DNA of 64,000 bases. Source: JADFXI01 sp963784135. Its GTDB lineage: Bacteria; Nitrospirota; Thermodesulfovibrionia; Thermodesulfovibrionales; Dissulfurispiraceae. The DNA lies in NCBI GenBank assembly GCA_963784135.1, contig CAWAQG010000002.1:1-64000 (forward strand), in the 5' to 3' direction. Positions within the stretch are counted from its first letter, which is position 1; the number at the start of each line of letters is the position of its first letter. This document shows, one piece after another, positions 6,896-14,909 of this stretch. The notes under the pieces are model-generated. The model was not told the origin of the DNA and made no database searches. It saw only the letters and a list, made by a program, of their open reading frames with translations. The position numbers were made by a program, and so were the translations under genes.

Positions 6896-7450
6896 TTATT
6901 CGGCTTCCGGTTGCAAGTCCTGTTGACCTGATTTTATCTGTTTTGCGTTCTCGCAGATGGCATGGTACAGCGCTTCGGTATCCGAGTCGGGAGTTATCTG
7001 GTTCCAGTCGGCGGTGCGGGCGTCATTCATAAGCGAACTCAGCACATCTCCGTCTTTACTGTAGTCTTTTTCCGAAAGCACGCGGTACTTTTTCTCAGAA
7101 CAGTCCAATTCCTTCCGGGACACAGTATACTCATAGCGCTCATACCCCTTGGTCGTGAAACCGAGCTTCTTTTGTTCCTGTATCCGCCGTTCACGGCCTT
7201 TTTCGTCCCTTATTATACGCTTTGTCCAAACACTGACTATGCCTAATTTGGTGAGTTCCATATGCAAGACATTATAAACAGTTTTATAGGGATAATCGGT
7301 CCTCACGGCATCGTAAAAGCAGGAAAAATACTGGTCCCCCGCATAAGGCCTCCAGTCGGCAGCCCCGGCAGCAGTTCTGCACCAGATACCCGCTATTATT
7401 ATCACTGCAATAAAGGCCGTAACGCCCGCGGAAAGATTTTTTTTTGCCAT
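6896..7450 (-). CDS. Exported surface-adhesin-E-like protein
   Basis: A 184-residue protein with a Sec signal peptide (KKNLSAGVTAFIAVIIIAGI...AAGA). The mature part has the layout of the surface-adhesin protein E family: a YFSCFYDAVR start, a VSVWTKRI strand, EYTVSRKELDCSEKKYRVLSEK, and near the end ADWNQITPDSDTEALYHAIC, with two or three cysteines. The family name does not prove adhesion. I took the second ATG (7450), eight bases after AGAGGTG. It is transcribed toward tatA's operon and away from nifA. Confidence 0.6.
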   Translation of the reverse strand: MAKKNLSAGVTAFIAVIIIAGIWCRTAAGAADWRPYAGDQYFSCFYDAVRTDYPYKTVYNVLHMELTKLGIVSVWTKRIIRDEKGRERRIQEQKKLGFTTKGYERYEYTVSRKELDCSEKKYRVLSEKDYSKDGDVLSSLMNDARTADWNQITPDSDTEALYHAICENAKQIKSGQQDLQPEAE

Positions 7451-7619
7451 ACCCATTTCACCTCTTATAGACAGTTCCGGATCATCACGTCCCGGTCCAA
7501 ACCTGGTTATTATACCTTAGCTTCATGGAGAATTGTCGCAACACACGGTAAACCTGTCTGTGGCGACAATAAAATAAGTATCTTTACATTTTTGTAGTAT
7601 TTTAAGTAAACTGTTCTTT

Positions 7620-9188
7620 ATGGCCCGCGTCGGCAATAAAACTGTGGAAATGACTGCTCTATACGAGATAAGCAAGCTTCTCGGCTCCTCGCTGAATCTA
7701 AGGTCAAACCTCAGGGGCGTTATGAGAATGCTCGCGGAATACCTTGACATGAATCGCGGAACAGTGGCGTTGCGCAGCAATAATGAAGTCTCCATAATAG
7801 CAGCTCACGGCATGTCGGAGGAAGAAATAAAGCGTGGAAGATACCGGCTCGGAGAGGGCATTATCGGGCAGGTCGCAAAGCATGGCTCCCCTATCGTTAT
7901 CCCCAATATCGGCGATGAACCGCTCTTTCTCAACCGGACCGGGGCGCGGAAAATTATTCGCAAAGAAAATATCGCTTTTCTGTGTGTCCCTATAAAGTTC
8001 AAGAACGAGGTGCTCGGTGTACTGAGTGTCGACAGGCTTTTCGGATCGACCGGGGTATCGTTTGAAGAGGACGTCAGGCTGCTGAAGATCATTGCCTCCC
8101 TGATAGCCCAATCAGTAAGACTGCACCAGGAAATAGAAAAAGAACGGGAGGCATTCCTTGAAGAGAAAGAAGACCTCAAGCAGCAATTAAAAAGCAAATA
8201 CACGATAAGAAATATCATCGGCAATTCCGACCGCATGCAGGAAGTCTTCGAATCCATCCACAAAGTTGCGCCATCAAAAGCAAATGTGCTGCTGCGCGGC
8301 GAAAGCGGCACAGGGAAGGAACTGCTGGCAAAGGCAATACACTATATGAGCCCCAGGGCAGAGGGGCCGTTTATAAAGCTGAACTGCGCTTCTATCCCGG
8401 AAGGGCTCCTCGAATCAGAACTGTTCGGGCATGAGAAAGGGGCATTCACCGGCGCTATGGTTTCACGTAAAGGACGGTTTGAGTTGGCAAACGGGGGCAC
8501 CTTATTCCTTGATGAAATCGGCGACCTTCCGATCACTCTCCAGCCGAAGATACTGAGGGTACTGCAGGAAAGGGAATTCGAGCGGGTGGGCGGTGAAAAA
8601 ACGTTCAAGGTCGATGTGCGTCTCATCGCGGCCACCAGCAGGAACCTTGAGGAACTCGTCGCGAGCAACAGATTCAGGGAAGACCTCTATTACCGTCTCA
8701 ACGTAGTCCCGATTTTCCTCCCGGCCCTGCGGGAAAAGAGGGAGGACATCCCGTCACTGGTGGATTACTTCCTGAAGAAATTTAATCAGGACAACCAGAA
8801 GGCGGTCGTGATGACGCCGGAGGCCCTGAATTCATTTCTTCATTATGACTGGCCCGGAAACGTCAGGGAGCTCGAAAACACCATAGAGCGGCTGGTGGTA
8901 ATGTCAGGCGGTGCAGTCATAAGCCATTCCGATGTCCCCCTGAACATCAGGGAACAATTGATAAAAGCGCGCTATGCGGTGCAGATGAAAGATGCGCTTC
9001 CTTCCGCAATCGAAAACATAGAAAAGACAAAAATCATCGATGCACTTAAGAGGACAGGCTGGATCCAGGCAAAGGCAGCAAGGATGCTCGGCCTTACACC
9101 GAGACAGATAGGATACAAAATGAAAAAGTATCGCCTTCAGAACACGAACCCTGAACTGCCGGAACTGAATATCCGGAGCTGGGATTGA
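7620..9188 (+). CDS. nifA: NifA-type sigma-54-dependent activator (GAF-AAA+-Fis HTH)
   Basis: A 522-residue enhancer-binding protein. An N-terminal GAF domain (about 25-170) is followed by a charged coiled coil. The AAA+ domain (about 200-430) has Walker A GESGTGKE, the sigma-54 contact loop GAFTGA, Walker B LFLDEIGD and the arginine-finger region FREDLYYRLNVVPI. The C-terminal Fis-type HTH (IDALKRTGWIQAKAARMLGL-TPRQIGYKMKKY) has the wording typical of NifA. It should activate nitrogenase genes at RpoN promoters, but no nif structural gene is in the window. No clear Shine-Dalgarno precedes the ATG at 7620. Confidence 0.88.
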   Translation: MARVGNKTVEMTALYEISKLLGSSLNLRSNLRGVMRMLAEYLDMNRGTVALRSNNEVSIIAAHGMSEEEIKRGRYRLGEGIIGQVAKHGSPIVIPNIGDEPLFLNRTGARKIIRKENIAFLCVPIKFKNEVLGVLSVDRLFGSTGVSFEEDVRLLKIIASLIAQSVRLHQEIEKEREAFLEEKEDLKQQLKSKYTIRNIIGNSDRMQEVFESIHKVAPSKANVLLRGESGTGKELLAKAIHYMSPRAEGPFIKLNCASIPEGLLESELFGHEKGAFTGAMVSRKGRFELANGGTLFLDEIGDLPITLQPKILRVLQEREFERVGGEKTFKVDVRLIAATSRNLEELVASNRFREDLYYRLNVVPIFLPALREKREDIPSLVDYFLKKFNQDNQKAVVMTPEALNSFLHYDWPGNVRELENTIERLVVMSGGAVISHSDVPLNIREQLIKARYAVQMKDALPSAIENIEKTKIIDALKRTGWIQAKAARMLGLTPRQIGYKMKKYRLQNTNPELPELNIRSWD

Positions 9189-9231
9189 CAGGGTTTGATT
9201 TTAGCAGCCGTGCACGGGCCTGAATATTTAC

Positions 9232-10005
9232 GTGGGCAAAATAATAGCCATAACGAACCAAAAGGGCGGTGTCGGCAAGACAACAACTGCGCTCAATCTT
9301 TCATCATCGCTCGCCCTGTCCGATGTGAATATCCTGGTCGTCGATTCTGATCCGCAAGGCAACCTGACCAGCGGGTTCGGCATTAAAAAAGACCGGATTA
9401 AGGCTGATCTCTATGAGGTCTATGTCGGCAGGTCCGAAGTCCAGGACTCCATTGTGGAAACAATAATCCCCAATCTCCACCTGCTGCCCACTTCTATGGA
9501 CCTGTTCGCGGCGGAAATAGAACTTCTCGAAAAGACCGACCGTGAGAAGAAACTTAAAAACATTTTAAAACCGCTCAAAAAGAATTATCAGTATATCTTT
9601 ATAGACTGCCCACCCTCCTTCGGTCTTCTTACGCTGAATGCTCTCGTTGCAGCCGAGTCAGTCATCGTCCCGGTCCAGTGTGAGTATTTTGCTGTGGAAG
9701 GATTAAGCCTCCTCATCAAACTCCTCTGGCGGGTGCGCGGGAGTTTCAACGAGGCTCTTGATCTCGAAGGCATATTGCTGACCATGTATAACAGACACCT
9801 CGCACTCTCCCGGCAGATTTCGGACGAAGTACGGAGGGTGTTCAAATCAAAAGTGTACGATACCGTAATCCCCCGGAATGTAGTTCTCGCTGAATCTCCG
9901 AGTCACGGCAAACCCGCAGTGCTCTATTCCCCGAATTCAACAGGTGCACAAGGGTATATAACTCTGGCAAAGGAAATAATGAACGATAACAGCCTGCTGT
10001 TTTAA
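9232..10005 (+). CDS. parA: ParA/Soj-family ATPase
   Basis: A 257-residue ParA-type P-loop ATPase. The deviant Walker A KGGVGKTTTALNL, the switch DSDPQGNLTSGFG and IFIDCPPSFGLLTLNAL are all present. The family moves chromosome or plasmid origins or positions protein clusters. It starts at a GTG 43 bases after nifA. No parB and no parS-like 16-mer is visible next to it, so it may be the chromosomal Soj with ParB elsewhere, or an orphan ParA with another cargo. Confidence 0.85.
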   Translation: MGKIIAITNQKGGVGKTTTALNLSSSLALSDVNILVVDSDPQGNLTSGFGIKKDRIKADLYEVYVGRSEVQDSIVETIIPNLHLLPTSMDLFAAEIELLEKTDREKKLKNILKPLKKNYQYIFIDCPPSFGLLTLNALVAAESVIVPVQCEYFAVEGLSLLIKLLWRVRGSFNEALDLEGILLTMYNRHLALSRQISDEVRRVFKSKVYDTVIPRNVVLAESPSHGKPAVLYSPNSTGAQGYITLAKEIMNDNSLLF

Positions 10006-10009
10006 TAAA

Positions 10010-10083
10010 CACGGGCTATTGGCTATGGGCAATGGGTTATGGGGAAAAAGTTTTTTGGGTTTGTGCCTTTCGCCTATGGCCCA
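10010..10083. repeat. Short dispersed repeat of GGCAAT/GGYTAT units
   Basis: The spacer between parA and the EndoQ-like gene has head-to-tail units GGGCTATT-GGCTATG-GGCAATG-GGTTATG-GGG, with an inverted partner CGCCTATGGCCCATCACC. The same type of unit recurs at 38578-38628 and 41571-41592. Confidence 0.6.
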
Positions 10084-11319
10084 TCACCCTTTTTTGAAAA
10101 GTTTCAGCTTGCCGAACTCACCGTCATAGCCCGGCACAATACATATGTCGCCGGCCCTGATTTTGGCAACAGCCTCTCTCAGTTTTTCAGAACCCGCCCT
10201 CTCGATGTCATCCAGCCGTGTTTTCATCAGGATCGTAAGCTCATTGCCAAGTTTTTCGAGGAGACGCCAATACATCCCCTGGACCGCTTTGCTGCCTGCG
10301 CCGACATTCAGCACTTCAGAAATAATCTCGGGCAGAGGAATCACGGATTGATACGGGGGCGAACCGGCAGGCCTGAAGCCCTCCTTCCTGTCTGCCAGGT
10401 CTTCTACCCGGTGCATCACTCCCACCGTTACTTTTTTGCCGCATACAGGGCAGCGGTATGCATGCTTAACAGCCTCTGCTGGGGTAAGACTCACGCCGCA
10501 TGCACGGTGTCCGTCATAGTGATATTTCCCCTCTTCAGGAAAAAACTCGATGGTCCCCGCAAAGCCCTTTCGTGTCTTCAGTGCATTGATCATCGACGGG
10601 TACGAAACTTCCGTATCAAAGACGTTTGCCTCACGGCCTATCTTTGCTGACGAGTGGGCATCAGAGTTGGATATGAGCGTAATGGTGTCAAGCGCTGAAA
10701 GGCGCCAGTTCATTGGAGGGTCCGAAGAAAGCCCGGTCTCAATAGCGTGAATATGCGGCGTCAATTCTTCGAAACATTCTTTGAGGGAATCAAACCCTGA
10801 ATGTGAGCCAAATACAGAGAAATGCGGCGTCCAGGCATGGGCCGGGACCAGCATACCTTCCGGAGACTCGTGTATAACTATTTCGAGAAGCGACTTTGCA
10901 TCAAGCCCCAATATAGGCCTGCCGTCAGCCTTGAGATTACCTATTTTTGATAACGCCCGGTTTATCCTTTCAGCATCATCAAAAGAAGGTACCAGTACAA
11001 TGGCATGGATCTTTCTAACCTTCCCGTTCTTACTGTAAATGCAGCTTATCTCCGCGGTAAGCATGAAAAAAACATCTGCCCTGCACAACTCCGGCACATC
11101 CCCATTCATCAGTTCTCGCCTGAGCGTGAAAAGCCCGTTGCCGCAGGGCTCAAGTTTGTCCTTCAGTTCCTTCAACCATAGCGGGTGGGTAAAATCCCCG
11201 GTGCCCATGACAGTAATGCCCTTAAGCTGCGCCCATCTCCAGAGCGATTCGGGTTCAAGGTCTCTGCTCGTGGCACGGGAGTATTTTGAATGGATGTGCA
11301 GGTCGGCAATAAAACGCAT
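10084..11319 (-). CDS. Endonuclease Q-like PHP-domain protein
   Basis: A 411-residue protein of the EndoQ family, which nicks DNA 5' of deaminated bases. The PHP part starts FIADLHIHSKYSRATS and includes GTGDFTHP, PAHAWTPHFSVFGSHSGFDS and LISNSDAHS, the metal-binding His/Asp set. A zinc-finger-like CPVCGKK follows a HRACGVSL segment, as in EndoQ. The ATG at 11319 has no Shine-Dalgarno. An extended -10 (TGTTATACT, 11325-11333) ends five bases upstream, which suggests a leaderless mRNA. Confidence 0.8.
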   Translation of the reverse strand: MRFIADLHIHSKYSRATSRDLEPESLWRWAQLKGITVMGTGDFTHPLWLKELKDKLEPCGNGLFTLRRELMNGDVPELCRADVFFMLTAEISCIYSKNGKVRKIHAIVLVPSFDDAERINRALSKIGNLKADGRPILGLDAKSLLEIVIHESPEGMLVPAHAWTPHFSVFGSHSGFDSLKECFEELTPHIHAIETGLSSDPPMNWRLSALDTITLISNSDAHSSAKIGREANVFDTEVSYPSMINALKTRKGFAGTIEFFPEEGKYHYDGHRACGVSLTPAEAVKHAYRCPVCGKKVTVGVMHRVEDLADRKEGFRPAGSPPYQSVIPLPEIISEVLNVGAGSKAVQGMYWRLLEKLGNELTILMKTRLDDIERAGSEKLREAVAKIRAGDICIVPGYDGEFGKLKLFKKG

Positions 11320-11416
11320 TAGAAAGTATAACACACTGGAGATAACCTGTTTGGTTGCAATAATATTGACTTCATTGCATAATATCTTATATCTTATAAA
11401 GTTAAGCGTTGAACTT

Positions 11417-11490
11417 TGGGGAGTCGTCCAACGGCAGGACGGCAGCCTCTGGAGCTGTTTATAGGGGTTCGAATCCTCTCTCCCCAGCCA
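11417..11490 (+). tRNA. tRNA-Gln (CUG)
   Basis: A complete cloverleaf with acceptor TGGGGAG/CTCCCCA, anticodon stem GCAGC/GCTGT, loop CTCTGGA (anticodon CTG), T arm with GGTTCGAATCC, and encoded GCCA. A 12-bp perfect hairpin follows at 11498-11532. Confidence 0.95.
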
Positions 11491-11497
11491 AAAAGTT

Positions 11498-11532
11498 GAG
11501 CGGTACAGCGTACCACTGTTGCTGTACCGCTC
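11498..11532 (+). terminator. Hairpin between the two tRNA genes
   Basis: GAGCGGTACAGC and GCTGTACCGCTC pair perfectly over 12 bp around an 11-nt loop. There is no T-run, so this may be a processing signal rather than a true terminator. Confidence 0.5.
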
Positions 11533-11543
11533 ATTAATTGCAA

Positions 11544-11619
11544 GGTCCCATCGTCTAGAGGCCTAGGACGTGGCCCTCTCAAGGCTAAAACACGGGTTCG
11601 AATCCCGTTGGGACCACCA
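11544..11619 (+). tRNA. tRNA-Glu (CUC)
   Basis: A complete cloverleaf with acceptor GGTCCCA/TGGGACC, loop CTCTCAA (anticodon CTC), T arm CGGGTTCGAATCCCG, and encoded CCA. An integrase tail remnant lies immediately downstream, so this tRNA may have served as an integration site. Confidence 0.95.
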
Positions 11620-11627
11620 AACAAATC

Positions 11628-11660
11628 AAGGAGTTAGGCCATAACTCCTTCTTCTTTTTC
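11628..11660 (+). terminator. Rho-independent terminator of the tRNA unit
   Basis: AAGGAGTTA-5 nt-TAACTCCTT is a 9-bp perfect stem followed by CTTCTTTTTC. It overlaps the stop codon region of the integrase remnant on the opposite strand. Confidence 0.75.
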
Positions 11661-11772
11661 AGCCCCTTGTAGCAGATTTGTAACAGACCCGTTAAGTCTC
11701 TGTACAGCTTCCTTCAAATAGTCAGCCGACAGATGAGCGTACCGCTGGGTCATACCAACAATGACGATCTAA
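11634..11772 (-). pseudogene. C-terminal remnant of a tyrosine integrase
   Basis: The minus strand encodes GMTQRYAHLSADYLKEAVQ and then a short tail ending at a TAA (11634-11636). TQRYAHLS-x5-LKEAV is the end of phage-type tyrosine integrases and contains the nucleophile Tyr. An in-frame TAG lies just upstream, and no other catalytic boxes are found, so only about 45 codons survive. It adjoins tRNA-Glu, the classical arrangement for an integrated element. Confidence 0.75.
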
Positions 11773-11791
11773 GGACGCTTTGCAGTTCCCT

Positions 11792-11998
11792 CTATTCTTT
11801 CCGACGCTTTTTTGCTCTCTTAAATATCTCGTCTATGGTTTGCCCTTCATAAAGACTCCGGGAAATTTCTACATAATCGGTAGGTTCACGGTGGAGGAGG
11901 TTCAGGAATCTCAGGGCGGCAGAAGCACCGAGAGTTTTACTCAATGCGTCTATTCCCTTTAATTTAATCTCTGTATCGTTCAGTGCTTTTGGCTTCAT
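11792..11998 (-). CDS. Small hypothetical protein in the DUF433/DUF5615 operon
   Basis: A 68-residue protein with an LSKTLGASAALRFLNLLHRE helix and a basic tail (KRAKKRRKE). It overlaps the upstream DUF5615 gene by 4 bp, so the three genes form one coupled operon. I recall similar unnamed small proteins (LKGIDAL...LRFLNLLHREPTDY) in many bacteria, but I know no function. It may be a third component or an independent antitoxin-like protein. Confidence 0.65.
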   Translation of the reverse strand: MKPKALNDTEIKLKGIDALSKTLGASAALRFLNLLHREPTDYVEISRSLYEGQTIDEIFKRAKKRRKE

Positions 11999-12357
11999 CT
12001 CTTTGATCGTCTTATTCGCACACCTTCGGCTGTAACAATAACAAGATTTCCAAGAATATCCTTTTCTTGCATATGCTCGTAGAATTTTTTGAATATCGAA
12101 AGCGTGTCATCAACGGTACGTTTATAAATTTTGACAACAATAATTCCTCCGCAATTTTCCGGCGGGAAACGGAATATTTTCGAAAAATCTTTGTCCATTG
12201 TTATGATTACCTGTTTATTGTTGCATGCGAGTTTATAAACTTCATCATCAGATATTCCCGAAAGCCCCGAATCTCTTATGCCGACGACATCATGCCCCAG
12301 ACTTTCAAGATAATCAATAATAGGCTCAAAAAGATTTTCATCAGCGAACATCTTCAC
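11995..12357 (-). CDS. DUF5615 PIN-like protein (putative toxin)
   Basis: A 120-residue PIN-like domain protein. The acidic residues typical of the fold are present: MKMFADENLFEPI at the start, GHDVVGIRDSGLSGISDDEV, then the VIITMDKDFSK motif. DUF5615 proteins are normally encoded after DUF433 proteins as a toxin-antitoxin-like pair and are expected to be RNases. Here it overlaps DUF433 by 4 bp. Toxicity is inferred from the family context, not shown. Confidence 0.85.
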   Translation of the reverse strand: MKMFADENLFEPIIDYLESLGHDVVGIRDSGLSGISDDEVYKLACNNKQVIITMDKDFSKIFRFPPENCGGIIVVKIYKRTVDDTLSIFKKFYEHMQEKDILGNLVIVTAEGVRIRRSKR

Positions 12358-12581
12358 GCAGTAATACCTGCTTCTTCATCAGCAAGAATTGACGCATAGG
12401 TTAAACACGCCCTGATATCTTCATCAGTAATATTCGGATATGCTCTCTTAATACCGTCAAGGTTTTCTCCAGCAGCAAGAAGATCAAGTATGATATGCAC
12501 GGGGATTCTTGTACCTTTTACACAGGGTTTCCCGCTGCATATACCGGGATCAGATACTATTCTTTCAGTTATTTTATACAT
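12354..12581 (-). CDS. DUF433 protein (putative antitoxin)
   Basis: A 75-residue DUF433 protein with the diagnostic RIVSDPGICSGKPCVKGTRI, then ILDLLAAGENLDGIKRAYP and LTYASILADEE. The domain is a small HTH-like fold and is the usual partner of DUF5615. It is the first gene of the operon, with AGGAGG upstream of the ATG. Confidence 0.88.
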   Translation of the reverse strand: MYKITERIVSDPGICSGKPCVKGTRIPVHIILDLLAAGENLDGIKRAYPNITDEDIRACLTYASILADEEAGITA

Positions 12582-12918
12582 GGCAAACCTCCTATAAATC
12601 TTTCCATTATCGTAACAAAGTTAAATGATTCTTGCCTCGTAACACATCAAATCTTATGCCTTTCCCCTTTTTGGTAAAGCCGAAGATCGGTCATTGATGT
12701 TTCAGTGTAGCAGAAAATATCCGAAAGGACAAAAAATACCGAGAAATAAAGGGGCGGTTCGATTAAATTATTTTCCAGCATTAATTGTTCCTGTAGGCGT
12801 CACGCCGGTGTCTTACCCTTCTGAAAACGCAACTCTTCACAGCTCCACCAATGCCGGCAGGCTGAAAGCCCGTGGTCACCAGGCGGCGTATATTGAAGCA
12901 GTATGATGCGCTATAATG
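12582..12918. other. Intergenic stretch upstream of the DUF433 operon
   Basis: The left end must hold the promoter of the minus-strand DUF433 operon, but I see no strong consensus. A 70-codon plus-strand frame (12694-12906) has no Shine-Dalgarno and no recognisable content. Nothing else supported. Confidence 0.4.
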
Positions 12919-13020
12919 TTAGTGAAGCGTTTTTTCTTTTTTCAGTTGTCTTTTCTCTTTAAGTGTGTGCTGTGGTTTTTTCTTTTCATTTGTTTTCTTC
13001 TTGTCTTTTTCTTTTCCCAT
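12919..13020 (-). CDS. Lysine-rich mini-protein (33 residues)
   Basis: A very strong Shine-Dalgarno (CAGGAGGTGGACA) precedes an ATG at 13020 that opens a 33-residue frame, MGKEKDKKKTNEKKK... ending LKKEKTLH. Nearly half the residues are Lys. The strength of the ribosome-binding site argues that it is translated. A second Lys-rich mini-protein of the same style lies at 14564-14707. Such proteins may bind nucleic acid; function is unknown. Confidence 0.55.
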   Translation of the reverse strand: MGKEKDKKKTNEKKKPQHTLKEKRQLKKEKTLH

Positions 13021-13130
13021 TGTCCACCTCCTGTATTGATAATAGTAGTATCGTTTATTCCTCCATTTTTTTCAACAGGACAACCCGAAAGAAAGATTAT
13101 ATAGTTTCTCCGCCATATCACACATTTGGA

Positions 13131-14090
13131 CTAAATGGTCCGCAGTTCATCTATCAATCCCAGCATCTCATCCCCGGTCCCTGCGCGAAACGCCCTCCCT
13201 TTCAGTCCTTTTGCCGCCATGCCCCTCGCATACCATCCAAAGAATTTTCTGAACTGCATGACCCCGCTCTTCTCTCCATAGAAGGCCACATTCAAATTAA
13301 GATGTTCTTTCATAGTTCGTGCTATCTCATGAACATCGGGACTGAAAGGCGCTGTTCCTCCCTTCAGATACTCACCAGTCTCACGGAATATCCACGGATT
13401 GCCGAGAGCTCCTCTTGCTATAGCCGCACCATTGCACCCTGAATCATCCAACAATTTCTTGACGAGATATGGAGTCAGAGCATCCCCGCTTGCAATCACA
13501 GGTATTTTCAGGGACTCTTTCACTTTCTTTATTATGGGGTAAGCAACCCTTCCGCTGTAGCCTTGCGACCTTGCCCTGCCGTGTATAAAAAGCCCGCTTA
13601 CCCCTGCATCCTGCGCGCGGAGGGCCATCTCTACTGCGTTGATGGAAGTTTCATCCCAGCCTGAGCGTATTTTGACGGTGACAGGCACTCCGGCGTTTTC
13701 TACTATTACCTTGAGGAGTTTTTGGAACTTCGCAGGTTCCCTCAGCAGCCAGGCCCCTTTTCCCTTTGATACCACCTTGCTTGCCGGACATGCAGCGTTA
13801 AAATCTACTATATCAAAAGAATATTCAGAGGTAATATCCAGTGCCCTTTTGATGATATCAGGATCGCCTCCGAGAAGCTGAACGCCCAAAGGCCTGTCAT
13901 CCATGCAGGCAGAAAGCATTTTCAATGTGCGCTTGCTTTTGTGGACCAGAGAGCTGGCGCTTATCATCTCAGTGAATGCGAGTCCGCATCCGAAGGACCT
14001 GTTGATCAGGCGGAAAGGCAGGTCGCTTATGCCGGACATAGGAGCAAGCACAAGAGGAGAAGCTATGGTTACGTTTCCGATTGAAACCAT
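13131..14090 (-). CDS. dusB: tRNA-dihydrouridine synthase (DusB type)
   Basis: A 319-residue FMN enzyme that reduces uridines in the D loop of tRNA with NADPH. It has the TIM-barrel signatures LAPMSGISDLPFR at the start, GVQLLGGDPD, and the Dus motif DIVDFNAACPASKV with the catalytic Cys. VTVKIRSGWDE, LFIHGRARSQGYSG, PVIASGD and AIARGALGNPWIF complete the active site. The length is usual for DusB. No operon partner is seen on either side. Confidence 0.93.
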   Translation of the reverse strand: MVSIGNVTIASPLVLAPMSGISDLPFRLINRSFGCGLAFTEMISASSLVHKSKRTLKMLSACMDDRPLGVQLLGGDPDIIKRALDITSEYSFDIVDFNAACPASKVVSKGKGAWLLREPAKFQKLLKVIVENAGVPVTVKIRSGWDETSINAVEMALRAQDAGVSGLFIHGRARSQGYSGRVAYPIIKKVKESLKIPVIASGDALTPYLVKKLLDDSGCNGAAIARGALGNPWIFRETGEYLKGGTAPFSPDVHEIARTMKEHLNLNVAFYGEKSGVMQFRKFFGWYARGMAAKGLKGRAFRAGTGDEMLGLIDELRTI

Positions 14091-14185
14091 GACACTTTAG
14101 TATACATCACTTTCTCAAATGGAGGGAAAAGAAACAATTGACGATGCAACAGAAAAAACAGTACAATCTGTCAGGAGGTAAAGAT

Positions 14186-14506
14186 ATGAAGCTGGGAATT
14201 GTAATCTATTCAAATGATCCGGAAACAGTATGGAATGCCTTCCGGCTGGGAAATTTTTCCCTTAAAGAAGGGGACATGGTAAAAGCATTCTTATTATCAA
14301 AAGGAGTAGAGTGCGAATTTATTGATACCGAACAATTCAAAGTCACAGAGCAGATTCAATTATTCATTCAAAATGGGGGCAAGATACTTGCTTGCGGCAC
14401 CTGTCTCAAAATCCGCAAATCTGAAGGGTCTGAAAGGTGTCCATTATCAACCATGAAAGATTTGCATGACATGGTTAAAGAAAGTGACAAGGTTGTTACA
14501 TTCTGA
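14186..14506 (+). CDS. DsrE-like protein
   Basis: A 106-residue DsrE-like protein. It starts at the ATG at 14186 with AGGAGG upstream. The fold is suggested by MKLGIVIYSNDPETVWNAFR, the helix FSLKEGDMVKAFLLSKGVE and the strand/loop GKILACGTCLKIR, where the CGTC pair corresponds to the conserved active-site cysteine of the DsrE/YchN group. These proteins relay sulfur or modulate sulfur metabolism. No other sulfur genes are adjacent, so its partner is unknown. Confidence 0.8.
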   Translation: MKLGIVIYSNDPETVWNAFRLGNFSLKEGDMVKAFLLSKGVECEFIDTEQFKVTEQIQLFIQNGGKILACGTCLKIRKSEGSERCPLSTMKDLHDMVKESDKVVTF

Positions 14507-14563
14507 GTTTGTGAAGCATCCTGTAAAAAATTGAGATGATGGAACAACCCTCTCTAAATCACC

Positions 14564-14707
14564 CTAAATTGCCTCTCCCTTTTCATCCGGCTGATCAGTT
14601 GTCCCATCCTTTTTGAAGCGCCTCTGCCTTTTCTCTTCCTGTTTTTTCAGTTTCACCAATTCCTTTTTTCTTTTCTCGCTCTTATATGTCCCGCCTTTTT
14701 TCGCCAA
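14564..14707 (-). CDS. Lys/Arg-rich mini-protein (47 residues)
   Basis: A TTG at 14707 preceded by AAGGGGGAG opens a 47-residue frame, MAKKGGTYKSEKRKKELVKL... with a QEEKRQRRF segment and an acidic tail. The MAKKGGTYKSEKR opening resembles small uncharacterised basic proteins seen in other anaerobes, from memory. A GTG 12 codons upstream is an alternative start. Function unknown. Confidence 0.55.
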   Translation of the reverse strand: MAKKGGTYKSEKRKKELVKLKKQEEKRQRRFKKDGTTDQPDEKGEAI

Positions 14708-14909
14708 CGCTCCCCCTTCACATTTCTTTTTAGTGAGCACTAAGCAGTAAAGAGGCAGAAGATTAATCCCCCCCTTACTGCCGGCTGCTATATGAATTAT
14801 AGCAGATGCAAAGATGATTTATCGCCGGGAATTATTGCGAGGTCCTGTGGAGACCGTCTACGCAGTGTGTAATTTTGTTTTTGCTATGGAGCACTCCCAC
14901 TGCCGACGT

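Noticed and set aside
11394..11624. 76-codon minus-strand frame
   Set aside because: It spans the two tRNA genes and is a translation of structural RNA.
12694..12906. 70-codon plus-strand frame
   Set aside because: No Shine-Dalgarno, no recognisable domain, and odd composition.
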